From Bacillus sp. AFS073361 (lineage in GTDB: Bacteria > Bacillota > Bacilli > Bacillales > Cytobacillaceae), in assembly GCF_002567005.1 (NCBI RefSeq), contig NZ_NUZU01000038.1, forward strand, positions 1 to 64,000: a stretch of DNA of 64,000 nt. Reading direction: 5' to 3'. This document shows positions 9,301 to 16,779 of the stretch, one piece after another (the stretch's first letter is position 1; each line of letters starts with the position of its first letter). A program made the position numbers and the translations under genes. The notes below the pieces were generated by a model. That model had not been told where the DNA came from and ran no database searches. It was given only the letters and a program-made list of their open reading frames with translations.

Positions 9301-9342
9301 GCATGATTAACACTTTTTATTCCATCATGCAATTATAGTCAA
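9301..9342 (-). promoter_or_regulatory. cshB promoter overlapped by an inverted repeat
   Basis: Minus strand TTGACT (9337-9342), 17-base spacer, TAAAAA (9314-9319). A perfect inverted repeat GCATGAT (9301-9307) / ATCATGC (9324-9330) with a 16-base centre straddles the -10 region and could be an operator or a leader hairpin. Confidence 0.5.
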
Positions 9343-9505
9343 TATTCCTTCAAAACTCCAGTTATCTTTCGTTTTAATATCATTTTCTACCTTCTGCTAA
9401 CTTTTAAACCACTAAATTTAGTCTTTGTCCTGTGCATAATACCTAAACCAAATTAGGATAAATGCATAATTTAAAGCATGAGGCAATTTGAAAGGAGGCT
9501 AAGAT

Positions 9506-10165
9506 ATGCAACCAAGATCTAGAATGCCAATGCAAGGGGGAATGGGACCTGGACCATTCGGGCGGAATAATCAGATGATGAATCCCGGATTTACCCCTTT
9601 TGGCAGCAGGAGCCCAATGATGGGGCCCTCATCCAACCAATTTGGAGGAGGATTCAACCCAATGATGGGGCAAATGATGGGAAGACCGAATCAGATGAAT
9701 ACACGGGGCGGTGGAATTCTTTCGAAATTATTTGGAAGAAGCAACCAAGCAGGCGGCTTTATGGGGATGCAATCAGCTGGCAAAGCGGCATCCGGAGGTG
9801 GAGGTCTGCTTCAATCGTTAAGTAGCCCCGGCGGCTTAACAAGCATGTTAAATAATACCCAGCAGGTACTTAAAACAGCCCAGTCCCTCGGTCCAATGGT
9901 CCAACAATATGGTCCAATGATTAAAAATCTCCCTGCCATGTGGAAAATTTATAAAGGATTTAAAAATGCCACAAAGGATACGGATGCGGCCTCAGACAAA
10001 AATAGCCAACAAACCGAAGCAGCCTCAGAAGAATCATCTTCTCATGACGTATCTGAAAATAAAAGTACCCAAAAAAAGGTCAAACGCAAGAACAATCAAC
10101 AGCCAGTTTCTTCACGAAAAACTTCTTCCCAAAAGGGATCTTCCATTCCTAAAATGTATATTTAA
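9506..10165 (+). CDS. yqfQ: YqfQ/VrrA-family low-complexity protein
   Basis: 219 residues matching the YqfQ domain family, which includes B. anthracis VrrA; spore or surface association has been proposed but function is not established. Residues 1-70 are rich in Met, Gly, Pro and Asn with recurring MMG, FGR and PMMG units; 75-100 is Gly/Ser-rich; the conserved core (about 103-150, LLQSLSSPGGLTSMLNNTQ through MIKNLPAMWKIYKGFK) carries the family signature; the tail is Ser/Lys/Gln-rich and charged. ATG at 9506 follows AAAGGAGG. Single gene with its own terminator. Confidence 0.82.
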   Translation: MQPRSRMPMQGGMGPGPFGRNNQMMNPGFTPFGSRSPMMGPSSNQFGGGFNPMMGQMMGRPNQMNTRGGGILSKLFGRSNQAGGFMGMQSAGKAASGGGGLLQSLSSPGGLTSMLNNTQQVLKTAQSLGPMVQQYGPMIKNLPAMWKIYKGFKNATKDTDAASDKNSQQTEAASEESSSHDVSENKSTQKKVKRKNNQQPVSSRKTSSQKGSSIPKMYI

Positions 10166-10169
10166 ATGA

Positions 10170-10197
10170 AGAATGCTGGCAACAGCATTCTTTTTTT
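10170..10197 (+). terminator. Rho-independent terminator after yqfQ
   Basis: GAATGCTG (10171-10178) pairs with CAGCATTC (10183-10190) across GCAA, followed by seven T residues. Confidence 0.92.
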
Positions 10198-10302
10198 CCT
10201 AAAACTGTTAAGGAAAAATGTATCTTTGTATTATATCTATTAGTTTTATATAATAAATACATAAAACTATGAATCAATGTCTTTTTTAGGGGGACTTTTA
10301 AT

Positions 10303-11244
10303 ATGCAAATCATCAAAATTTCACCACGAGGCTATTGCTACGGTGTTGTTGATGCAATGGTAATTGCACGTAATGCCGCTTTAGATAAAACATTGCCTCG
10401 CCCTATCTACATATTAGGGATGATTGTTCACAATAAACATGTTACTGATGCGTTCGAGGAAGAAGGGATTATTACCCTAGATGGAAAAAATCGCAAGGAT
10501 ATTCTCGATAAAGTAGACACAGGAACCGTAATATTTACGGCCCATGGAATATCGCCGGAAGTAAGAGAGTCAGCTAAAAAGAAAGGACTAGTAACGATAG
10601 ACGCTACCTGTCCTGATGTAACTAGAACCCATGATCTAATTGAAGAAAAAACAAAACAAGGATATCAAGTCATCTATATAGGAAAAAAAGGCCATCCTGA
10701 GCCTGAGGGCGCCGTTGGGGTCGCACCTGAAATGGTACATTTGGTTGAAACTCCACAAGATGTAGAGCTCTTAACAATTGAGAGTAACAAATTGTTAGTT
10801 ACTAATCAGACAACAATGAGTCAATGGGATGTATCCGATACGATGAAAAAAGTTCAGGAAAAATATCCACATGTTGAAGTCTATAATGAAATTTGCCATG
10901 CAACACAAATTCGCCAAGAAGCAGTTGCTGAACAAGCAACAGAAGCAGATGTAACGATTGTTGTCGGTGATCCGAAGAGTAATAATTCCAATCGCCTTGC
11001 ACAAGTTTCAGAAGAAATCGCCGGAACAAAAGCGTATCGAATTGCTGATATAACCGAGTTAGAAATTGATTGGATTAAAAACGCGAAAAACGTTGCCGTC
11101 ACATCAGGAGCTTCCACTCCGACACCAATAACAAAAGAAGTTATTACATTCCTGGAGCAATTTGATCCAAATAATGAAGTTACATGGGACCGCCGCAAAA
11201 AAGTTCAGCTGAGCAGAATTCTCCCAAAGGTAAAAAAATTATAA
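10303..11244 (+). CDS. ispH: 4-hydroxy-3-methylbut-2-enyl diphosphate reductase IspH
   Basis: Last enzyme of the MEP pathway; reduces HMBPP to isopentenyl and dimethylallyl diphosphate using an Fe-S cluster. 313 residues. Cluster ligands Cys12 (RGYCYG), Cys103 (DATCPDVT) and Cys198 (EICHATQ) are intact, as are the HNKHV and TAHG substrate-binding His blocks and the C-terminal SGASTPTP motif. ATG follows AGGGGGA. Standing alone between terminators, it completes the pathway step begun by ispG in this window. Confidence 0.97.
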   Translation: MQIIKISPRGYCYGVVDAMVIARNAALDKTLPRPIYILGMIVHNKHVTDAFEEEGIITLDGKNRKDILDKVDTGTVIFTAHGISPEVRESAKKKGLVTIDATCPDVTRTHDLIEEKTKQGYQVIYIGKKGHPEPEGAVGVAPEMVHLVETPQDVELLTIESNKLLVTNQTTMSQWDVSDTMKKVQEKYPHVEVYNEICHATQIRQEAVAEQATEADVTIVVGDPKSNNSNRLAQVSEEIAGTKAYRIADITELEIDWIKNAKNVAVTSGASTPTPITKEVITFLEQFDPNNEVTWDRRKKVQLSRILPKVKKL

Positions 11245-11257
11245 ACCTAAAAATAAT

Positions 11258-11292
11258 CGAAAGAACCGAGTCTACATGACCGGTTCTTTTCT
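11258..11292. terminator. bidirectional terminator between ispH and yqfO
   Basis: AAGAACCG (11261-11268) pairs with CGGTTCTT (11281-11288), followed by TTCTTTT on the plus strand; ispH and yqfO converge here. Confidence 0.8.
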
Positions 11293-11293
11293 T

Positions 11294-12409
11294 TTATATA
11301 AATTGGAATGGATCGGTATTTTCAGCAGAAGGAAAAATCTCCACTTCAAAACCTGTATCATGGCACATCTTCTGTAGAACTGTTGTTAACCCTTTTTTCA
11401 TTACTTTTTCAACATTATGACCTGGATCAATCATATTCAAGCCTTGCATCATTGCATCATGTGCGGTGTGATAATAAATATCCCCCGTAACATATACATC
11501 TGCCCCTTGAAACTTGGCATTCATAAAGTATTTATTCCCATCTCCACCTAACACAGCTACCTTTTTAACTTTTGAAGACAAATCCCCAACCACTCGGACA
11601 TGAGAAACTTCTAATGCCTTTTTAACTTTTTCCGCAAATTCTTCTAATGTCATTTCTGGAACTTTTCCGATACGTCCAAGACCGAGTACTTCTCCTTTGT
11701 TTTCAAGTGGATAGACATCATAGGCCACTTCTTCATATGGATGGGCTTTGATCATGGCCGTTATTGTCTTTTTAAGAATAGATTCTGGGACAATCGTCTC
11801 AATCCTCACTTCATCCACTTCTTCTAAACGGCCTGTTTCACCAAGAAATGGAGTCGTATTTTCTCCTGGTAAGAATCGTCCCGTACCACTTCCAGAAAAT
11901 GAACAATGGCTGTAGTTCCCAATAAATCCTGCACCTGCATTTCCAAGAACCTTCCTGAGATCCTCTGCATGACTGACTGGAACAAAAACAACTAATTTCT
12001 TAAGATTAGTTTCGAATGTAGGTACTAGAACCTCTGTACTTTCCAGCTCTAGTGCTTCTGCAAGCAGATCATTTACCCCGCCTGTTGCTATGTCAAGATT
12101 CGTATGCGCTGCGTAAACAGCAATATCGTGTTTCAATAATTTTTCAATGATTTTCCCCTGAACGGATTCCGTTAACAAATTCTTAAGGGGACGATAAATA
12201 ATCGGATGATGAGCGATAATGAGTTGGACATCTTTTGCAATCGCCTCATCGATAACATTTTCAAGGACATCGAGTGCAATCATGATTCGCTCTACTTTTT
12301 TATTTAAACGACCGACTTGTAATCCTATCTTATCGCCCTCCATCGCCAATCCCTTTGGTGAAAACTGTTCAAACAATTGAATGACTTCATGGCCATTAGG
12401 AATTTTCAT
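11294..12409 (-). CDS. yqfO: Nif3-like dinuclear metal centre protein YqfO
   Basis: 371 residues, Nif3/YbgI family; binds two metal ions, proposed GTP cyclohydrolase-like or regulatory role, not settled. N-terminal and C-terminal Nif3 halves carry the metal ligands (IIAHHPIIY and AAHTNLD near residues 65-105; TGDIYYHTAHDA near 330), separated by a PII/CutA-like insert (about 130-235) found in the longer Gram-positive members. Overlaps trmK by 14 bases, so the pair is translated as an operon as in B. subtilis. Confidence 0.93.
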   Translation of the reverse strand: MKIPNGHEVIQLFEQFSPKGLAMEGDKIGLQVGRLNKKVERIMIALDVLENVIDEAIAKDVQLIIAHHPIIYRPLKNLLTESVQGKIIEKLLKHDIAVYAAHTNLDIATGGVNDLLAEALELESTEVLVPTFETNLKKLVVFVPVSHAEDLRKVLGNAGAGFIGNYSHCSFSGSGTGRFLPGENTTPFLGETGRLEEVDEVRIETIVPESILKKTITAMIKAHPYEEVAYDVYPLENKGEVLGLGRIGKVPEMTLEEFAEKVKKALEVSHVRVVGDLSSKVKKVAVLGGDGNKYFMNAKFQGADVYVTGDIYYHTAHDAMMQGLNMIDPGHNVEKVMKKGLTTVLQKMCHDTGFEVEIFPSAENTDPFQFI

Positions 12410-13115
12410 CCATTAAAACCTCCTGTACAAGCTTAATTTTGCCAATGATTTCTTGCTTTTTATCTTCCGTTTCAGGAGATTGTGCTGCATTTTCTAGTGC
12501 CTTATATATACGTTTCCAGTTATTCAGTTCTGCCGTCCATTTTTTCTTAAAAGTATCATCCAGTTCTTCAACAAGGAAAGGTCCAACTAATAGCCCTAAA
12601 TCTTGATTTTTATTATACGGCTTATATGGGTCGCCCTTTTCTCCAATTAATATTTCGTATATTTTCCCATCTTCTTCAAGTATTTCTTCCGCAATAAGCT
12701 CCCAATGATTTTCTATAAACCATTGCCTAATGGAAATAGCATTAATATTGGGCTGTAAGACAAGGCGCTTGACTGAGGTTAACTTTTCTTTACCATTCTC
12801 TAAAATACTCGCAATTAAAGCCCCGCCCATTCCAGCGATAGTAATACAATCGACTTCTCCATCTTCAATAACCTCTAGACCATCACCCATTCGCACCGAA
12901 ATGATATCCGTCAATCCTTCTGCTAATACATTTCTTTCAGCTAATTGAAATGGACCTACTGCAACTTCACCTGCAATTCCAAATGATATCCCTTTTTTTT
13001 TCGCTAGGAAACAAGGTAAATATGCATGGTCTGAGCCAATATCTGCAACCCTCGCCCCACTTGGAACATATTTAGCAACCGCTGCCAGCCTAGCTGACAA
13101 TTTATCTGTATTCAA
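12396..13115 (-). CDS. trmK: tRNA (adenine(22)-N1)-methyltransferase TrmK
   Basis: Methylates N1 of A22 in bacterial tRNAs using S-adenosylmethionine. 239 residues: Rossmann methyltransferase domain with ADIGSDHAYLP (SAM motif I, about residues 24-34) and TIAGMGGALI, then a helical C-terminal domain typical of TrmK. Start is a TTG at 13115 preceded by GTGGTGG. Overlap with yqfO and position beside sigA/cccA match B. subtilis. Confidence 0.93.
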   Translation of the reverse strand: MNTDKLSARLAAVAKYVPSGARVADIGSDHAYLPCFLAKKKGISFGIAGEVAVGPFQLAERNVLAEGLTDIISVRMGDGLEVIEDGEVDCITIAGMGGALIASILENGKEKLTSVKRLVLQPNINAISIRQWFIENHWELIAEEILEEDGKIYEILIGEKGDPYKPYNKNQDLGLLVGPFLVEELDDTFKKKWTAELNNWKRIYKALENAAQSPETEDKKQEIIGKIKLVQEVLMDENS

Positions 13116-13172
13116 TCATACCACCACTTTAATAAAAATTATTAAATCCAAAACATTGAACTCTTTGAGAAT

Positions 13173-13294
13173 TGTCCAGCTCCAGTGCCTAGGGGCTCGG
13201 GGTCGTAAGCCAATCCGTCAAGAAGGTTAAAGAACAACCTTCTCGCCGGCTCGTCTTATGCCCGTCGCCCCTGATCAAGGCCCTTCCGCTTTTC
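13173..13294 (+). repeat. hairpin-forming intergenic repeat, copy A
   Basis: This copy begins TGTCCAGCTCC and ends CTTCCGCTTTTC, the ends shared with copies B (13377-13523) and C (39738-39772). Its 120-nt body is GC-richer than its surroundings and folds on itself: AGGGGC near the left pairs with GCCCCT near the right, CGTAAG with CTTATG, and AGAAGGTT with AACCTTCT at the tip. It carries no reading frame. Similar scattered elements occur in Bacillus genomes; I infer, but cannot prove, a mobile or REP-like origin. Confidence 0.75.
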
Positions 13295-13303
13295 GTTTTA
13301 GTA

Positions 13304-13338
13304 TAAAAAAAGTCCTTTACAGATGCAAAGGACCTTTT
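13304..13338 (-). terminator. terminator downstream of cccA and repeat B
   Basis: On the minus strand AAAGGAC-type arms (13327-13333 and 13312-13318) form a 7-bp stem followed by seven T residues. It would end the cccA transcript after it has passed through repeat copy B, and it separates the two repeats. Confidence 0.8.
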
Positions 13339-13376
13339 CTAAAAGATACGAAAGTTAAACACTGAACTTAGATTAC

Positions 13377-13523
13377 TGTCCAGCTCCAGTGCCCAACTGC
13401 TAGTGGACTTCGCTCTTCTCCCTACGATAAGTCAACATCGAATCACTATCGCTCTTCGTGTTTCCTTTATCTCAGTCGAAGCGCTCCAGTCCATACGCAG
13501 TTAAACGGGCACTTCCGCTTTTC
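13377..13523 (+). repeat. hairpin-forming intergenic repeat, copy B
   Basis: Same terminal motifs as copies A and C (TGTCCAGCTCC...CTTCCGCTTTTC) but an unrelated 120-nt interior that still self-pairs: GTGCCC with GGGCAC, AACTG with CAGTT, TGGACT with AGTCCA, and GATAAG with CTTTATC. It ends three bases from the cccA stop codon, so it forms the 3' untranslated region of cccA. Confidence 0.75.
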
Positions 13524-13526
13524 TAA

Positions 13527-13892
13527 TTATTTAATTGTCGCTAACCAGTCTGCCATTGCAGCTGCTTGTTCTTCTGGAACAAGTCCTGCTGGCATGCCTG
13601 TACCCTTACCTTTTGTTACAAAGGTCATAATTTCTTCTTTAGAATACTTGCTGCCTACACCTTTAAGTGATGGTCCTACAACCCCTTGGTACTGATCGCC
13701 ATGACAGCCAATACAAGATTGCTTGTAAATGTCCTCAGGCTTTGATGCGGCAACCTCAGTTTTCTCAGTGCCTTCTCCTTTATCCTTCGCAATTTCTTTA
13801 CTATCACCAAGACCTTTGAAAGACAAAATTAGCATCAGCACAATTCCAAAAGCCATGATAAGAACGTAAGGAATAACCGGATTTCGCTTCAT
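13527..13892 (-). CDS. cccA: membrane-anchored cytochrome c-550
   Basis: 121-residue c-type cytochrome carrying electrons outside the membrane. One N-terminal membrane anchor (about residues 8-27), a Lys/Glu/Ala-rich linker to about 50, then the heme domain: CIGCH at 60-64 binds heme covalently and Met100 in GTGMPAGL is the expected sixth ligand. No lipobox Cys, so it is held by the anchor rather than lipid. Location between trmK and sigA matches B. subtilis cccA, although an acyl-CoA dehydrogenase gene intervenes here. Confidence 0.93.
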   Translation of the reverse strand: MKRNPVIPYVLIMAFGIVLMLILSFKGLGDSKEIAKDKGEGTEKTEVAASKPEDIYKQSCIGCHGDQYQGVVGPSLKGVGSKYSKEEIMTFVTKGKGTGMPAGLVPEEQAAAMADWLATIK

Positions 13893-14014
13893 GATATTAC
13901 CTCCCTTATGTACGAACGTCAGTAAATATGAAAATAGTCTGCAAACAACTACTATTTTACTCGAAAAAGAACAGAAGGAAAAGCCCTAAACTTATTTTAT
14001 CACTATAATCTTCA

Positions 14015-14066
14015 TAAAAAAAAGAAAACAGGCTAAATTTGTAAAATTTTCTAATTTAGCCTGTTC
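14015..14066 (-). terminator. Rho-independent terminator after the acyl-CoA dehydrogenase gene
   Basis: Arms at 14027-14039 and 14053-14065 (13 bp, AACAGGCTAAATT and its complement) are followed on the minus strand by TTCTTTTTTTT. The stem is long and the T run strong. Confidence 0.92.
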
Positions 14067-14088
14067 TAAATTTCACTCTTTTATCTTA

Positions 14089-15228
14089 TTAACATCCAAT
14101 TAACCTTGAAATGACCATTCTTTGGACCTCTGAAGTACCTTCGCCAATTTCAAGCAGCTTTGCATCTCTCATCATTCGCTCCACATGATATTCTTTCATA
14201 TAACCATAACCGCCATGAATTTGAACAGCTTGGTCAGTCACTTCCATGCAAATTTCTGATGCATAGAGTTTACACATTGCTGACTCCTTTGAAAATGGTC
14301 TTCCCTGATCCTTTAACCAGGCTGCCTTATACACCATATTCCGGGCCAATTCGATCTTCATGGCCATATCAGCAAGCTTAAACTGTATAGCTTGGAAAGA
14401 GGAAATAGACTTCCCAAACTGTCTCCTTTCCTTTGCATAGGCTAAAGCTTTTTCATAAGCCCCCTGAGCAATTCCTACAGCCATCGCACCAATTCCTATA
14501 CGACCCCCGTCTAACGTTATTAAAAACTGTTTAAAACCCTCTCCACGCTTGCCTAAAAGGTTCTCAACAGGCACTCGTACATCCTCTAACACTAATTCGG
14601 TTGTATTTGATGAATGGAGGCCCATTTTCTCATAGTTATCAATAATAGAGAATCCATCTGTACTAGTTGGAACAATAATTGCACTTATTTCTTTTTTTCC
14701 GTCCTTTTCTCCTGTAATGGCCGTTAACGAAAGGTGCTTGGCATAACTAGCATTTGTAATAAAACATTTATTTCCGTTTATGACAAACATACCGTCTTCT
14801 TCACGTGCAGATGTTCTAGTCCCGCCAGCATCAGATCCAGCGTTAGGCTCTGTAAGCCCAAACGCACCAAATGATTCCCCAGTACAAATCGGAGTTAGAT
14901 ATTTTAACTTTTGCTCCTTGGTGCCAAATAAACTTAGTGGTGCCCCTCCCAAAGAAATATGAGCAGAATAGGTAATCCCTGTCGAGCCGCATGCTCGGCT
15001 TAGCTCTTCGGTTACAATCGCAAAGCTGACTGTATCTGCTCCTCCCCCGCCAAATTCCTCAGGAAAAGGCAGTCCCATAATGCCCATTTCAGCTAATTTT
15101 TTAAATATTTCTACTGGAAATTGTTTATTTCGGTCGCGCTCAATCGCACTTGGTGCGACTTCCTCATCCGCAAATTGACGCATTGTTCTCTTTATCATTT
15201 CCTGCTCAGAAGTTAAGTCAAAATTCAT
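14089..15228 (-). CDS. acyl-CoA dehydrogenase (short/medium-chain type, AcdA/MmgC-like)
   Basis: FAD-dependent dehydrogenase of about 379 residues, the standard length, introducing the alpha-beta double bond of an acyl-CoA. N-terminal helical domain, central beta domain with FAD-binding FGLTEPNAGSD and FITNAS, C-terminal helical domain with RRQFGKSISSFQAIQ and the catalytic Glu in GEGTSEVQR. The Tyr that normally precedes that Glu-Gly-Thr-Ser is Gly here. ATG 15228 has AAGGGGG at good distance; the ATG six bases upstream is too close. Chain-length or branched-acyl specificity cannot be told. It is monocistronic and not in this position in B. subtilis. Confidence 0.9.
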   Translation of the reverse strand: MNFDLTSEQEMIKRTMRQFADEEVAPSAIERDRNKQFPVEIFKKLAEMGIMGLPFPEEFGGGGADTVSFAIVTEELSRACGSTGITYSAHISLGGAPLSLFGTKEQKLKYLTPICTGESFGAFGLTEPNAGSDAGGTRTSAREEDGMFVINGNKCFITNASYAKHLSLTAITGEKDGKKEISAIIVPTSTDGFSIIDNYEKMGLHSSNTTELVLEDVRVPVENLLGKRGEGFKQFLITLDGGRIGIGAMAVGIAQGAYEKALAYAKERRQFGKSISSFQAIQFKLADMAMKIELARNMVYKAAWLKDQGRPFSKESAMCKLYASEICMEVTDQAVQIHGGYGYMKEYHVERMMRDAKLLEIGEGTSEVQRMVISRLIGC

Positions 15229-15554
15229 GTTCATCCCCCTTATCTAAAACCAAATGAATGCGCTTTCTTTATTATTATAAGAGGAATTATCTTTATTTCA
15301 CAATACTTAAAAATTTTTAAAAATATTCTATTATATGGATATAACAAAAATTCAATCTATGATAACGGATAACTAAAATATTTCACTATCCTGTTAATGG
15401 AAAACAAATTCTATCTCTTTTTTACAAAAGTAAAAGATAAAAAACCATGTCAGAAATTCTCATGTCTATTTGCAAAATGAGAGACAATTCAGTAAAATGG
15501 ATTCAAATACAGAGAGTGCTTACATTTCCATTTATGATATTACGTATGCTTGGC
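15229..15554. other. AT-rich non-coding gap upstream of the acyl-CoA dehydrogenase gene
   Basis: About 330 bases between the dehydrogenase start and the sigA terminator. It must hold the dehydrogenase promoter, but I see no convincing hexamer pair, no long reading frame and no clear FadR-type palindrome. A half-site-like ATGAATG occurs just before the gene (around 15252). Confidence 0.5.
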
Positions 15555-15594
15555 AAAAAAAAATAGCCTACTTCAAATGATGAAGTAAACTATT
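15555..15594 (-). terminator. Rho-independent terminator after sigA
   Basis: Arms at 15563-15575 and 15581-15593 (TACTTCA core with flanking ATAG/CTAT) are followed by nine T residues on the minus strand. Confidence 0.88.
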
Positions 15595-15606
15595 TATTAA
15601 TGAATT

Positions 15607-16737
15607 TTATTCTAAGAAATCTTTTAATCGCTTACTGCGGCTAGGATGGCGTAGTTTCCTTAATGCCTTAGCTTCAATTTGACGGATACGTTCCCGTGTA
15701 ACACCGAAGACTTTACCAACCTCTTCAAGTGTACGAGTTCGGCCATCATCCAGTCCAAAACGCAGGCGGAGGACATTTTCTTCTCTGTCAGTAAGTGTAT
15801 CTAGGACATCTTCCAACTGCTCTTTTAATAATTCATAAGCAGCATGTTCTGAAGGAGAGGTTGCATCTTGGTCCTCAATAAAATCACCTAGATGGGAATC
15901 ATCTTCTTCACCAATTGGTGTTTCAAGAGATACAGGCTCTTGGGCGATTTTCAAAATTTCTCTTACCTTATCAGGTGTGAGATCCATATCTTCACCAATT
16001 TCTTCTGGCGTTGGTTCACGGCCAAGATCCTGAAGTAACTGACGCTGAACACGGATTAATTTATTAATCGTTTCAACCATATGCACGGGAATACGAATCG
16101 TCCTCGCTTGGTCAGCAATTGCACGTGTAATCGCTTGGCGAATCCACCAGGTTGCATAAGTACTGAATTTAAAACCTTTTTGATAATCAAATTTTTCAAC
16201 GGCCTTAATTAATCCCATATTTCCTTCTTGGATTAAATCAAGGAACAACATTCCGCGGCCCACATAACGCTTGGCAATACTTACTACCAGCCTTAGGTTT
16301 GCCTCTGCAAGGCGTCGCTTGGCTTCTTCATCACCTTGTTCAATACGGAGAGCCAATTTTTTTTCTTCATCAGCGGAAAGCAGGTCAACCCGGCCGATTT
16401 CTTTTAGATACATACGAACCGGATCATTAATCTTAACTCCAGGAGGAACGCTAAGATCGTTTAAATCAAATTCATCATCATCACCTTTTGCCAATTGCTT
16501 AGGATTTGGATCTTCCTCCTCACTATCGCCAACTAGTTCAATACCTTGGTCACCAAGGAACTCAAAAAATTCTTCCATTTGGTGAGAATCTAATTCATAG
16601 TTAGCCAATTTCTCAGCAATATCATCATAGGCAAGGACGCCGGTTTTCTTCCCCAGTACCGTTAACTGGTCTTTCACTTGTTCAAAAGTGAATTCATTTT
16701 CCACTTCTTTTGAACGGGCTGATTTTTCAGCAGCCAT
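15607..16737 (-). CDS. sigA: RNA polymerase primary sigma factor SigA (RpoD)
   Basis: Principal vegetative sigma factor, 376 residues, as in B. subtilis (about 371). Region 1.1 spans roughly 1-85 (acidic), region 1.2 begins at [11 protein letters not shown], region 2 holds the [17 protein letters not shown] and [13 protein letters not shown] core/-10 recognition helices, region 3 follows, and region 4 ends with [20 protein letters not shown] for -35 contact. ATG 16737 follows AAGGAG at eight bases; an upstream in-frame ATG lacks a site. Lies 42 bases downstream of dnaG, the conserved macromolecular-synthesis operon order. Confidence 0.98.
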   Translation of the reverse strand: MAAEKSARSKEVENEFTFEQVKDQLTVLGKKTGVLAYDDIAEKLANYELDSHQMEEFFEFLGDQGIELVGDSEEEDPNPKQLAKGDDDEFDLNDLSVPPGVKINDPVRMYLKEIGRVDLLSADEEKKLALRIEQGDEEAKRRLAEANLRLVVSIAKRYVGRGMLFLDLIQEGNMGLIKAVEKFDYQKGFKFSTYATWWIRQAITRAIADQARTIRIPVHMVETINKLIRVQRQLLQDLGREPTPEEIGEDMDLTPDKVREILKIAQEPVSLETPIGEEDDSHLGDFIEDQDATSPSEHAAYELLKEQLEDVLDTLTDREENVLRLRFGLDDGRTRTLEEVGKVFGVTRERIRQIEAKALRKLRHPSRSKRLKDFLE

Positions 16738-16779
16738 ATGTCCCACTCCTTCCAGAATCAAAGACAGTAAAAATGGAAT

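Noticed and set aside
13173-13523. The two repeats A and B considered as a CRISPR array or as a tandem duplication
   Set aside because: Only the ends are shared, interiors differ in sequence and length, there is no regular spacer and no cas gene in the window.
15235-15300. Possible FadR operator upstream of the acyl-CoA dehydrogenase gene
   Set aside because: Only one ATGAATG half-site is visible, without the inverted partner at the expected spacing.
16271-16585. Antisense frame of 104 codons over sigA
   Set aside because: Shadow of a highly conserved gene; composition (Ser/Arg-rich) is that of a reverse-frame reading.
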